From: DASTQL01 sp035761805 | Lineage (GTDB): Bacteria; Actinomycetota; Actinomycetes; Jiangellales; Jiangellaceae | DNA length: 34,972 nt | NCBI GenBank assembly: GCA_035761805.1 | Contig: DASTQL010000172.1 | Span: 1-34,972, forward strand | Reading direction: 5' to 3' | Shown: positions 14,879 to 22,402 of the stretch, in pieces | Layout of the letters: each line of letters starts with the position of its first letter | Position numbering within the stretch: the first letter of the stretch is position 1 | Made by a program: the position numbers and the translations under genes | The notes under the pieces: generated by a model | The model's database searches: none | The model's input: the letters and a program-made list of their open reading frames with translations, nothing else | Told to the model about the DNA's origin: nothing

Positions 14879-16299
14879 CCACGTCCGACATCGAAGCCAG
14901 GAACCCCGAGCTCGAGGGGATCGGCCGGTACGAGTACGGCTGGGCCGACACCGACACCTTCGGCGCGACCGCGCGTCGCGGCCTGTCGGAGGACGTCGTC
15001 CGCGAGATCTCGGCGCTCAAGGGCGAGTCGGAGTGGATGCTCAAGACCCGACTCAAGGCCCTCCGGCTCTTCGGCAAGAAGCCGATGCCCAGCTGGGGCT
15101 CGGACCTGTCGGGCATCGACTTCGACAACATCAAGTACTTCGTGCGCACCACGGAGAAGCAGGCCACGTCCTGGGAGGAGCTCCCCGAGGACATCAAGAA
15201 CACCTACGACCGGCTGGGGATCCCCGAGGCCGAGAAGCAGCGGCTGGTCGCCGGCGTGGCCGCTCAGTACGAAAGTGAAGTGGTCTATCACCAGATTCGT
15301 GCTGATTTGGAGCAGAAGGGCGTCATCTTCCTCGACACCGACACCGGCCTGCGCGAGCACCCGGAGCTGTTCCAGGAGTACTTCGGCACCGTGATCCCGC
15401 CGGGTGACAACAAGTTCGCCTCGCTCAACACGGCGGTCTGGTCCGGCGGCTCGTTCATCTACGTGCCGCCCGGCGTGCAGGTCGACATCCCGCTGCAGGC
15501 CTACTTCCGGATCAACACCGAGAACATGGGCCAGTTCGAGCGCACGCTGATCATCGTCGACGAGGGTGCCTACGTGCACTACGTCGAGGGCTGCACGGCG
15601 CCGATCTACTCCTCGGACTCCCTGCACTCGGCGGTCGTGGAGATCATCGTCAAGAAGGGCGCCCGCTGCCGCTACACGACGATCCAGAACTGGTCCAACA
15701 ACGTCTACAACCTCGTCACCAAGCGCGCCGTGGCCCACGAGGGCGCGACGATGGAGTGGATCGACGGCAACATCGGATCCAAGGTGACCATGAAGTACCC
15801 CGCGGTCTACCTGGTGGGCGAGCACGCCAAGGGTGAGACCCTGTCGATCGCCTTCGCCGGCGAGGGTCAGCACCAGGACGCCGGGTCCAAGATGGTCCAC
15901 CAGGCCCCGTACACCTCGTCGTCGGTCATCTCGAAGTCGGTGGCCCGCGGCGGCGGGCGGACCTCGTACCGGGGACTGGTGCAGATCCTCGAGGGCGCGC
16001 ACCACAGCGCGAGCACGGTCAGGTGCGACGCGCTGCTGGTCGACACGGTGTCGCGGTCGGACACCTACCCGTACGTCGACGTACGCGAGGACGACGTCGC
16101 GATGGGGCACGAGGCCACGGTGTCCAAGGTCAGCGAGGACCAGCTCTTCTACCTGATGAGCCGCGGCATGACCGAGGACGAGGCGATGGCCATGATCGTG
16201 CGCGGCTTCATCGAGCCGATCGCGCGCGAGCTGCCGATGGAGTACGCCCTGGAGCTGAACCGGCTGATCGAGCTGCAGATGGAGGGCGCGGTGGGCTGA
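14875..16299 (+). CDS. sufB: SufB, Fe-S cluster scaffold subunit
   Basis: Scaffold component of the SufBC2D complex, 474 aa, the usual length. It has the N-terminal SufB region (SEWMLKTRLKALRLFG), the beta-helix core and the conserved C-terminal EDQLFYLMSRGMTEDEAMAMIVRGF. EGCTAPIYSSDSLHSAVVE is continuous; mycobacterial SufB often has an intein around this site, and none is present here. ATG overlaps the sufR stop. Codons 130-146 are oddly AT-rich (see findings). It is followed after 63 bp by sufD, its paralogue and partner. Confidence 0.97.
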   Translation: MTTSDIEARNPELEGIGRYEYGWADTDTFGATARRGLSEDVVREISALKGESEWMLKTRLKALRLFGKKPMPSWGSDLSGIDFDNIKYFVRTTEKQATSWEELPEDIKNTYDRLGIPEAEKQRLVAGVAAQYESEVVYHQIRADLEQKGVIFLDTDTGLREHPELFQEYFGTVIPPGDNKFASLNTAVWSGGSFIYVPPGVQVDIPLQAYFRINTENMGQFERTLIIVDEGAYVHYVEGCTAPIYSSDSLHSAVVEIIVKKGARCRYTTIQNWSNNVYNLVTKRAVAHEGATMEWIDGNIGSKVTMKYPAVYLVGEHAKGETLSIAFAGEGQHQDAGSKMVHQAPYTSSSVISKSVARGGGRTSYRGLVQILEGAHHSASTVRCDALLVDTVSRSDTYPYVDVREDDVAMGHEATVSKVSEDQLFYLMSRGMTEDEAMAMIVRGFIEPIARELPMEYALELNRLIELQMEGAVG

Positions 16300-16362
16300 C
16301 CGGCCCACACCCCGGACCTGCACACCGGTCGTGACCCGACCCGAGACGGAAGCGAGAGGATC

Positions 16363-17535
16363 ATCACCACCATCGAGGCCCCTGTCCAGGTCGCGCCGCA
16401 CAGCCACGGCAGCGGCGCGCACCGCGGCAGCTCCCTGCACCGCGTCGCGTCGTACGACCTCGCGGACCACCCGGTGCCCGCCGGGCGCGAGGAGGAGTGG
16501 CGGTTCACGCCGCTGCCCCGCCTGCGCGGCCTGCTCGACGACGTCGGGACCGGCGCGCACCTGACCTGGACCACGAGCGTGCCGGAGCCGGCCGAGCTGG
16601 CCCGGATCAGCAGTGAGGAGGCCCGCCGACTCGGCGTGCCCGGCCCGGCCGACCGGGTCGCCGCCATCGCGGCCGCCCACTCCGGCGGGGCCGTGCGTCT
16701 GCGGGTGCCCGACGACGCGGAGCTGGACGGACCGGTGCTGCTGCGCCTCGACGGCACGGGAGACGAGCGACCGGTCCACGGTCACCTCGTCGTCGACGTC
16801 GGCGCCCACGCCAAGGCGACCGTGGTGATCGAGCACACCGGCTCGGCCCGCTACGCCGAGCTGGTCTCGGTACGAGTGGGCGAGGGCGCCAGCCTCGACC
16901 TGGTCACCCTCTCGCTGTGGGCGGACGACGCCGTCCACGCAGGGCAGACCGCGATCCAGGTGGGGCGCGACGCCTCGGTGCGCGCCTTCCAGGTGACCCT
17001 CGGTGGCGACCTCGTCCGCATGGTCCAGACCGTCTCGTACGCGGGGCCCGGCGGGGACGCGGAGCTGCTGGGTCTCTACTTCGCCGACGCGGGGCAGCAC
17101 CTCGAGCACCGGCTCTTCGTCGACCACTCCACCCCGCACTGCCGGAGCAACGTGCTCTACAAGGGCGCCCTGCAGGGCGAGAAGGCGCACACGGTCTGGA
17201 TCGGCGACGTCCTGATCCGCCCCGAGGCGATCGGCACCGAGACCTTCGAGCTCAACCGCAACCTCGTGCTGACCGACGGTGCGCGGGCCGACTCGGTGCC
17301 CAACCTGGAGATCGAGACCGGTGAGGTCCAGAGCGCCGGCCACGCCAGTGCGACCGGGCGCTTCGACGACGAGCAGCTGTTCTACCTGCAGGCCCGCGGC
17401 ATCACGGCCGAGGAGGCCCGGCGGCTCGTCGTCCGGGGGTTCTTCGCCCAGCTGCTCGGTCGTATCGGGGTCCCCGAGGTACGGGAGCGGCTGCTGGCCG
17501 AGGTGGAGCGCGAGCTCGCGGAGTCGCTGCCGTGA
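16363..17535 (+). CDS. sufD: SufD, Fe-S assembly partner of SufB (ATC start?)
   Basis: SufD subunit of SufBC2D, about 390 aa from this start. The core reads GREEEWRFTPLPRLRGL, VDHSTPHCRSNVLYKGAL and EQLFYLQARGITAEEARRLVVRGFF. The frame is open back to the sufB stop but has no ATG or GTG before 16474. At 16363 the sequence reads ATC ACC ACC ATC GAG GCC CCT, where SufD proteins of this group usually begin MTT(I/T)EAP, and GAGAGGA lies just upstream, although only 2 nt away. I therefore give 16363 as the probable start with a non-standard codon. The conservative alternative is GTG at 16474 (353 aa), which has no ribosome site. Family is certain; the start is not. Confidence 0.9.
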   Translation: MTTIEAPVQVAPHSHGSGAHRGSSLHRVASYDLADHPVPAGREEEWRFTPLPRLRGLLDDVGTGAHLTWTTSVPEPAELARISSEEARRLGVPGPADRVAAIAAAHSGGAVRLRVPDDAELDGPVLLRLDGTGDERPVHGHLVVDVGAHAKATVVIEHTGSARYAELVSVRVGEGASLDLVTLSLWADDAVHAGQTAIQVGRDASVRAFQVTLGGDLVRMVQTVSYAGPGGDAELLGLYFADAGQHLEHRLFVDHSTPHCRSNVLYKGALQGEKAHTVWIGDVLIRPEAIGTETFELNRNLVLTDGARADSVPNLEIETGEVQSAGHASATGRFDDEQLFYLQARGITAEEARRLVVRGFFAQLLGRIGVPEVRERLLAEVERELAESLP

Positions 17536-17870
17536 CCGACTACCGGCATGCCTGCGCCCTCGCCGACGTCCCGGAGCAGGGGGCAGTCCGCGTGACGGTC
17601 GACGGAGAGGTCCTGGCCGTCATCCGGGACGAGGGCGAGCTGCACGCCATCTCCGACACCTGCACGCACGAGGACGTGTCGCTGTCCGAGGGCGAGATCG
17701 AGGACGGCGAGGTCGAGTGCTGGCTGCACGGGTCCCGCTTCGACCTCGTGACCGGCCGCCCCACCTGCCTGCCGGCGACCCGGCCGATCGCCGTCTACCC
17801 CGTGAAGACCGACGGCGACGACGTCCTCGTCGACATCGACCACCCCCTGAACCAGGAGAAGTCCGCCTGA
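17532..17870 (+). CDS. Rieske [2Fe-2S] ferredoxin in the suf operon
   Basis: Small Rieske-type protein of 112 aa, annotated in relatives as a non-heme iron oxygenase ferredoxin subunit. Ligands are C44 and H46 (DTCTHEDVSL) and C63 and H66 (ECWLHGSRFDL), an intact CxH...CxxH pair. GTG overlaps the sufD stop and the 3' end overlaps the sufC start by one base. No oxygenase gene is near, so it is likely an electron donor or a cluster-handling protein for SUF assembly. Actinobacterial suf operons commonly carry it between sufD and sufC, from memory. Exact role unknown. Confidence 0.93.
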   Translation: MTDYRHACALADVPEQGAVRVTVDGEVLAVIRDEGELHAISDTCTHEDVSLSEGEIEDGEVECWLHGSRFDLVTGRPTCLPATRPIAVYPVKTDGDDVLVDIDHPLNQEKSA

Positions 17871-18625
17871 TGTCCACCCTCGCGATCCACGACCTGCACG
17901 TCTCCGTCCAGGCGGAGGAGGGCGCCAAGGAGATCCTGCGCGGCGTCGACCTGACCGTACGGCCGGGCGAGACGCACGCGATCATGGGGCCCAACGGCTC
18001 CGGAAAGTCCACGCTCGCCTACTCGATCGCAGGACACCCGAAGTACCAGATCACCAGCGGCACCGTCACCCTCGATGGCGAGGACGTGCTGGCCATGACG
18101 GTCGACCAGCGCGCGCGGGCCGGCCTGTTCCTGGCCATGCAGTACCCCGTCGAGGTCCCCGGCGTCTCGGTGTCCAACTTCCTGCGCACCGCCCGGACGG
18201 CCATCGACGGCGAGGCGCCGAAGCTGCGTACCTGGGTCAAGGACGTCAAGGAGGCCATGGGCCACCTGGCCATGGACCCCGCTTTCGCCGAGCGCGACGT
18301 CAACGCCGGCTTCTCCGGCGGCGAGAAGAAGCGCCACGAGATCCTCCAGCTCGAGCTGCTCGACCCCCGGGTCGCGGTCCTGGACGAGACGGACTCCGGC
18401 CTCGACATCGACGCTCTTCGGGTCGTCGCCGAGGGGGTCAACCGGTTCCGCGCCAAGGGCGACCGGGGCGTGCTGCTCATCACCCACTACACCCGTGTCC
18501 TCCGCTACATCCGACCCGACTTCGTGCACGTCTTCGTCGAGGGCCGGATCGCCGAGGAGGGCGGCCCCGAGCTGGCCGAGAAGCTCGAGGCCGAGGGTTA
18601 CGAGTCCTACCTGACGAAGGTCTGA
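17870..18625 (+). CDS. sufC: SufC, Fe-S assembly ATPase
   Basis: ABC-type ATPase of the SufBC2D scaffold, 251 aa, soluble and not a transporter. Walker A GPNGSGKST is at 40-48, the SufC-specific signature FSGGEKKRHE begins at 148, and Walker B VAVLDETDSGLDID at 168-181; LLITHYTRVL holds the switch histidine. ATG overlaps the preceding stop as TGATG. It drives conformational changes in SufB and SufD during cluster building. Confidence 0.97.
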   Translation: MSTLAIHDLHVSVQAEEGAKEILRGVDLTVRPGETHAIMGPNGSGKSTLAYSIAGHPKYQITSGTVTLDGEDVLAMTVDQRARAGLFLAMQYPVEVPGVSVSNFLRTARTAIDGEAPKLRTWVKDVKEAMGHLAMDPAFAERDVNAGFSGGEKKRHEILQLELLDPRVAVLDETDSGLDIDALRVVAEGVNRFRAKGDRGVLLITHYTRVLRYIRPDFVHVFVEGRIAEEGGPELAEKLEAEGYESYLTKV

Positions 18626-18633
18626 CGGCTGCC

Positions 18634-19929
18634 ATGACCGCCACCGCCCCCACCACCGGCCTGCTCGACCCGGTCGAGCTGGACCGGATCCGGGCCGACT
18701 TCCCCATCCTGTCCCGTACGGTCCGCGGCGGGCGCCGGCTGGTCTACCTCGACTCGGGAGCCACGTCGCAGAAGCCCGCCTGCGTGCTGGACGCGGAGCG
18801 CGAGTACTACGAGCGGCACAACGCCGCCGTCCACCGGGGGGCTCACCAGCTCGCGGAGGAGGCGACCGACGCCTACGAGGCGGCCCGTGCGACGGTGGCC
18901 GGGTTCGTGGGCGCGGCCGTCGGGGAGGTGGTGTTCACCAAGAACGCCACCGAGGCGATCAACCTCGTCGCCTACTCGATGAGCAACGCCGCGTACGCCG
19001 GAGCGGAGGCCGCGCGGTTCCGGCTCGGTCCCGGTGACGAGGTCGTCGTCACCGAGATGGAGCACCACGCCAACCTCGTGCCGTGGCAGGAGCTGTGCCG
19101 GCGCACGGGCGCGACCCTGCGCTGGCTCGGAGTGACGCCCGAGGGGCGCCTCGACCTGTCCGACCTCGACCGCGTCGTCACGGCGCGGACGCGAGTCGTC
19201 GCCTTCGTCCACCAGAGCAACGTCCTGGGGACGGTCAACCCGGTGGCGCCCGTCGTGCGGCGGGCACGGGAGGTGGGCGCCCTGGTCCTGGTCGACGCCT
19301 GCCAGTCGGTGCCCCACCACCCTGTCGACGTCACCGCCCTCGACGCCGACTTCGTGGCGTTCAGTGGGCACAAGATGCTCGGCCCGTCCGGCATCGGCGT
19401 CCTGTGGGGACGCCGCGAGCTCCTCGAGGCGATGCCTCCGTTCCTCACCGGCGGTTCCATGATCGAGGTCGTACGGATGGAGTCCTCGACCTACGCGCCC
19501 CCGCCGCAACGGTTCGAGGCCGGGGTGCCGATGACCGCACAGGCGGTCGGCCTGGCCAGCGCCTGCGACTACCTCTCGGCGCTCGGGATGCCAACCGTGG
19601 CGGCCCACGAGGAGGCGCTGACCGCCTACGCCCTCGAGGCGCTCCGCGAGGTCCCCGGACTGCGGGTGCTCGGTCCGACGGACGTGGTCGACCGGGGAGC
19701 CACCCTCGCCTTCGCCGTCGACGGGATCCACCCGCACGACCTCGGGCAGGTGCTCGACGACCGAGGGGTCGCCGTGCGGGTCGGCCACCACTGCGCCTGG
19801 CCGCTCCACCGCAGGTTCGGCGTGCCGGCGTCGACCCGGGCCTCGCTCTACCTCTACAACGGCACTGACGACGTCGACGTGCTGGTCGAGGCCGTCCATC
19901 ACGCCCGGCGCTTCTTTGGGGTCGCCTGA
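18634..19929 (+). CDS. sufS: SufS cysteine desulfurase
   Basis: PLP-dependent group II cysteine desulfurase, 431 aa, supplying sulfur to SufU and SufB. Lys247 in SGHKMLGPSG is the PLP lysine, TEMEHHANLVPW and DACQS are cofactor contacts, and Cys387 in VRVGHHCAWPL is the persulfide-forming residue. ATG at 18634 lies 8 bp after sufC. It overlaps sufU by one base (TGATG). SufS and SufU pair by zinc-ligand exchange in Gram-positive bacteria (family knowledge). Confidence 0.97.
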   Translation: MTATAPTTGLLDPVELDRIRADFPILSRTVRGGRRLVYLDSGATSQKPACVLDAEREYYERHNAAVHRGAHQLAEEATDAYEAARATVAGFVGAAVGEVVFTKNATEAINLVAYSMSNAAYAGAEAARFRLGPGDEVVVTEMEHHANLVPWQELCRRTGATLRWLGVTPEGRLDLSDLDRVVTARTRVVAFVHQSNVLGTVNPVAPVVRRAREVGALVLVDACQSVPHHPVDVTALDADFVAFSGHKMLGPSGIGVLWGRRELLEAMPPFLTGGSMIEVVRMESSTYAPPPQRFEAGVPMTAQAVGLASACDYLSALGMPTVAAHEEALTAYALEALREVPGLRVLGPTDVVDRGATLAFAVDGIHPHDLGQVLDDRGVAVRVGHHCAWPLHRRFGVPASTRASLYLYNGTDDVDVLVEAVHHARRFFGVA

Positions 19930-20402
19930 TGTCCGCCGTCGAGCAGATGTACCAGGAGATCATCCTGGACCACGCCAAGCGACCGCACGGCCGAGGTCTC
20001 CGGGAGCCGGAGCGTACGGGGTTGCGCACCGCCGAGGCCCACCACGTCAACCCGACCTGCGGGGACGAGGTGACCGTCCGGGCGCAGGTCGACGGCGATC
20101 ACCTCGTGGACGTCTCCTGGGAGGGTCAGGGCTGCTCGATCAGCCAGGCCGCGGCCTCGGTCCTCAGCGAGCTGGTGGCGGGACGGCCGCTGCCGGACGT
20201 GCTGGCCCGCTACGACGCCTTCCATGCGATGGTGACCGGTCGCGGCACCGTGCAGCCGGACGAGTCGTTGCTCGAGGACGGCGTCGCCTTCGCCGGAGTC
20301 GCCCGCTACCCCGTCCGCGTCAAGTGCGCGCTGCTGCCGTGGACGGCGCTCAAGGACGCCGTCGCCCGGGCGGCCGCCGCGCCGGAGGAGGAGAACCCAT
20401 GA
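19929..20402 (+). CDS. sufU: SufU, zinc-dependent sulfurtransferase
   Basis: Accepts persulfide sulfur from SufS and passes it to the SufBCD scaffold; 157 aa. Zinc ligands are C44 and D46 (NPTCGDEV), C69 (GQGCSISQA) and C133 (VRVKCALLPW). The insertion between the second and third cysteines is typical of SufU as opposed to IscU. The C-terminal tail is Ala/Glu-rich. It overlaps sufS by one base and sufT by four. Confidence 0.96.
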   Translation: MSAVEQMYQEIILDHAKRPHGRGLREPERTGLRTAEAHHVNPTCGDEVTVRAQVDGDHLVDVSWEGQGCSISQAAASVLSELVAGRPLPDVLARYDAFHAMVTGRGTVQPDESLLEDGVAFAGVARYPVRVKCALLPWTALKDAVARAAAAPEEENP

Positions 20403-20725
20403 CCGAGCACACCGCCGCCGTCAGCCTCGAGGACCTCACCGAGGCCATGCGGGACGTGGTCGATCCCGAGCTCGGGATCAACGTCGTCGACCTGGGACTC
20501 GTCTACGGCATCGACGTCGACGACACCGGGGTGGCCACCATCGACATGACCCTGACGAGCGCGGCCTGCCCGCTCACCGACGTGATCGAGGACCAGACCC
20601 GGATGGCCCTCGACGGCCTGGTCGAGGACTTCCGGATCAACTGGGTCTGGATGCCCCCGTGGGGGCCGGACAAGATCACTGACGAGGGGCGCGAGCAGCT
20701 GCGGTCCCTCGGCTTCAACGTCTGA
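20399..20725 (+). CDS. sufT: SufT, DUF59/MIP18-family assembly factor
   Basis: Fe-S protein maturation factor of 108 aa with the DUF59 fold. Visible motifs are DVVDPELGINVVDLGLVY, MTLTSAACPLTDVIEDQ (the conserved cysteine) and VWMPPWGPDKITDEGREQLRSLGF at the end. ATGA overlap with sufU makes it the last gene of the suf operon. It is thought to help deliver clusters to target proteins. Confidence 0.95.
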   Translation: MTEHTAAVSLEDLTEAMRDVVDPELGINVVDLGLVYGIDVDDTGVATIDMTLTSAACPLTDVIEDQTRMALDGLVEDFRINWVWMPPWGPDKITDEGREQLRSLGFNV

Positions 20726-20726
20726 C

Positions 20727-20766
20727 CGGGCAGCCATCGGTCGCACTCACCTCGCGTCCCTGCCCG
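20727..20766 (+). terminator. Weak hairpin after suf operon
   Basis: CGGGCAG (20727-20733) pairs with CTGCCCG (20760-20766) around a 26-nt loop, starting next to the sufT stop. No U-run follows. It could be the suf operon 3' structure but is not strong. Confidence 0.3.
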
Positions 20767-20867
20767 CCTGATCGACCGGGCTGGGCGTGTGTCACGGCAT
20801 GAGCGCGGGCAGTGAGATTGCCGGGACCCTGGCGGCTCGCGTCGCAGCCCGGCCAGGACCCCCGCCG

Positions 20868-20873
20868 TACACT
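20868..20873 (+). promoter_or_regulatory. -10 hexamer upstream of def
   Basis: TACACT fits TAnnnT and predicts a transcript starting near 20880 with a leader of about 43 nt before the def GTG. No good -35 is visible. The 197-bp gap before def holds nothing else I can support apart from the sufT hairpin. Confidence 0.45.
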
Positions 20874-20922
20874 GGGCGGCTGCGCGGCACCCGTAAGCCC
20901 CAGATCCGTGGAGGAAGGCTCC

Positions 20923-21468
20923 GTGGCGGTCCAGCCGATCCGACTGTTCGGCGACCCGGTCCTGCGCACGGCCGCAGAGCCGGTCGTCGACTTCGACAAG
21001 GAGCTCCGGCGGCTGGTCCAGGACCTCACCGACACGATGCTGGATGCCCCGGGTGCGGGGCTGGCCGCTCCCCAGCTGGGGGTCTCGCTCCGCGTGTTCA
21101 CCTACCACGTCGACGGCGAGGTCGGACACCTCGTCAACCCCGAGCTGTCCCTCTCCGAGGAGCAGCAGGACGGCCCCGAGGGCTGCCTGTCGCTGCCGGG
21201 GCTGGAGTTCGACTGCCGACGGGCACTGCGGGTCGCCGCACGTGGCCGCGACCAGTGGGGAGAGCCGGTGACCCTCGAGGGCAGCGACCTGCTCGCCCGC
21301 GCCGTCCAGCACGAGACGGACCACCTGGACGGGATCCTCTTCGTGGACCGCCTCGACCGCGAGACGCGCAAGGCGGCGCTCCGGGCGATCCGCGAGGCCG
21401 AGTGGGCGGGGGAGCCGGTGCCGACGGTCAAGGTGTCCCCGCACGCGACGTTCGGTCGAGCCCTCTGA
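20923..21468 (+). CDS. def: Peptide deformylase
   Basis: Metalloenzyme removing the formyl group from nascent N-terminal methionine; 181 aa. The three signature motifs are intact: GAGLAAPQLGV, EGCLSLPG (metal ligand C88) and QHETDHLDG (H130, E131, H134). GTG at 20923 has GAGGAAGG (20911-20918) five bases upstream, so this start is preferred over in-frame GTG codons further up. It lies next to fmt, which adds the formyl group, as in many bacteria. Confidence 0.96.
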   Translation: MAVQPIRLFGDPVLRTAAEPVVDFDKELRRLVQDLTDTMLDAPGAGLAAPQLGVSLRVFTYHVDGEVGHLVNPELSLSEEQQDGPEGCLSLPGLEFDCRRALRVAARGRDQWGEPVTLEGSDLLARAVQHETDHLDGILFVDRLDRETRKAALRAIREAEWAGEPVPTVKVSPHATFGRAL

Positions 21469-21473
21469 CCGGC

Positions 21474-22400
21474 ATGCGCGTCGTCTTCGCCGGGACGCCC
21501 GAGGTCGCCGTCCCCTCCCTGCAGGCCGTTCTCGACTCCCGGCACGAGGTCCTGGCGGTCCTGACCCGCCCCGATGCCCCGGCCGGCCGCGGCCGGCACC
21601 TGGTCCCGTCGCCCGTGGCGGCGGTCGGGGCGGCGGCCGGGATCGAGGTCCTGAAGCCCCAGCGCCCCCGCGACCCGGACTTCCTGGCCCGGCTGGCCGA
21701 CATCGCCCCGGACTGCTGTCCGGTCGTCGCCTACGGCGGCTTGTTGCCGAGGGTGGCCCTCGACATCCCCCGGTTCGGCTGGGTCAACCTGCACTTCTCC
21801 CTGCTGCCGGCGTGGCGGGGTGCCGCGCCGGTGCAGCATGCGGTGATGGCCGGTGACGACGTCACGGGGGCGTGCACCTTCGTCATCGAGGAGGGGCTCG
21901 ACACGGGTCCGGTCCTGGGCGTGCTGACCGAGACGATCAGGCCGACCGATACCAGCGGGGACCTCCTCGGTCGCCTGGCGGTCGCCGGTGCAGACCTGCT
22001 GGTGGCGACGCTCGACGGCCTCGAGGCGGGCACCCTGCAGCCGCGCCCGCAATCCGCCGAGGGGGTCTCGCAGGCCCCCAAGCTCACCGCCGAGGACGCG
22101 CAGCTGGACTGGACCGTCCCTGCCCAGCGCGTCGACCGGGTCGTCCGCGCCTGCACGCCCGCGCCCGGTGCCTGGACCACGTTCCGCGGTGAGCGGCTCA
22201 AGGTCGGGCCCGTCACGCCGCTCCCCGGCCAGGACTCGCTGGCCCCCGGCGAGCTCTCCGCCGAGCGCTCGACCGTGCGCGTCGGTACGGGCAGTCACGC
22301 CGTGGTGCTGGGGCAGGTCCAGCCGCAGGGCAAGCGCGCCATGCCCGCCGCCGACTGGGCCCGCGGGGTCCGCCCGCAGCCGGGCGAGCGGCTGGGCTGA
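21474..22400 (+). CDS. fmt: Methionyl-tRNA formyltransferase
   Basis: Formylates initiator Met-tRNA using 10-formyltetrahydrofolate; 308 aa, normal length. The N-terminus MRVVFAGTPEVAVPSLQAV is classic. The catalytic region reads WVNLHFSLLPAWRGAAPVQHAV and IEEGLDTGPVL. The C-terminal OB-like domain binds tRNA (PAPGAWTTFRGERLKVG). It starts 5 bp after def. Confidence 0.96.
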   Translation: MRVVFAGTPEVAVPSLQAVLDSRHEVLAVLTRPDAPAGRGRHLVPSPVAAVGAAAGIEVLKPQRPRDPDFLARLADIAPDCCPVVAYGGLLPRVALDIPRFGWVNLHFSLLPAWRGAAPVQHAVMAGDDVTGACTFVIEEGLDTGPVLGVLTETIRPTDTSGDLLGRLAVAGADLLVATLDGLEAGTLQPRPQSAEGVSQAPKLTAEDAQLDWTVPAQRVDRVVRACTPAPGAWTTFRGERLKVGPVTPLPGQDSLAPGELSAERSTVRVGTGSHAVVLGQVQPQGKRAMPAADWARGVRPQPGERLG

Positions 22401-22402
22401 CC

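Noticed and set aside
15560..15620. Possible intein in SufB
   Set aside because: The sequence around EGCTAPIYSSDSLHS is continuous and the protein has standard length, so no intein is present.
14725..17343. 872-codon open frame antisense to sufB and sufD
   Set aside because: It is the complement of certain suf genes, with repetitive Arg/Asp/Val/Gly-rich sequence and no domain. High GC creates such shadows.
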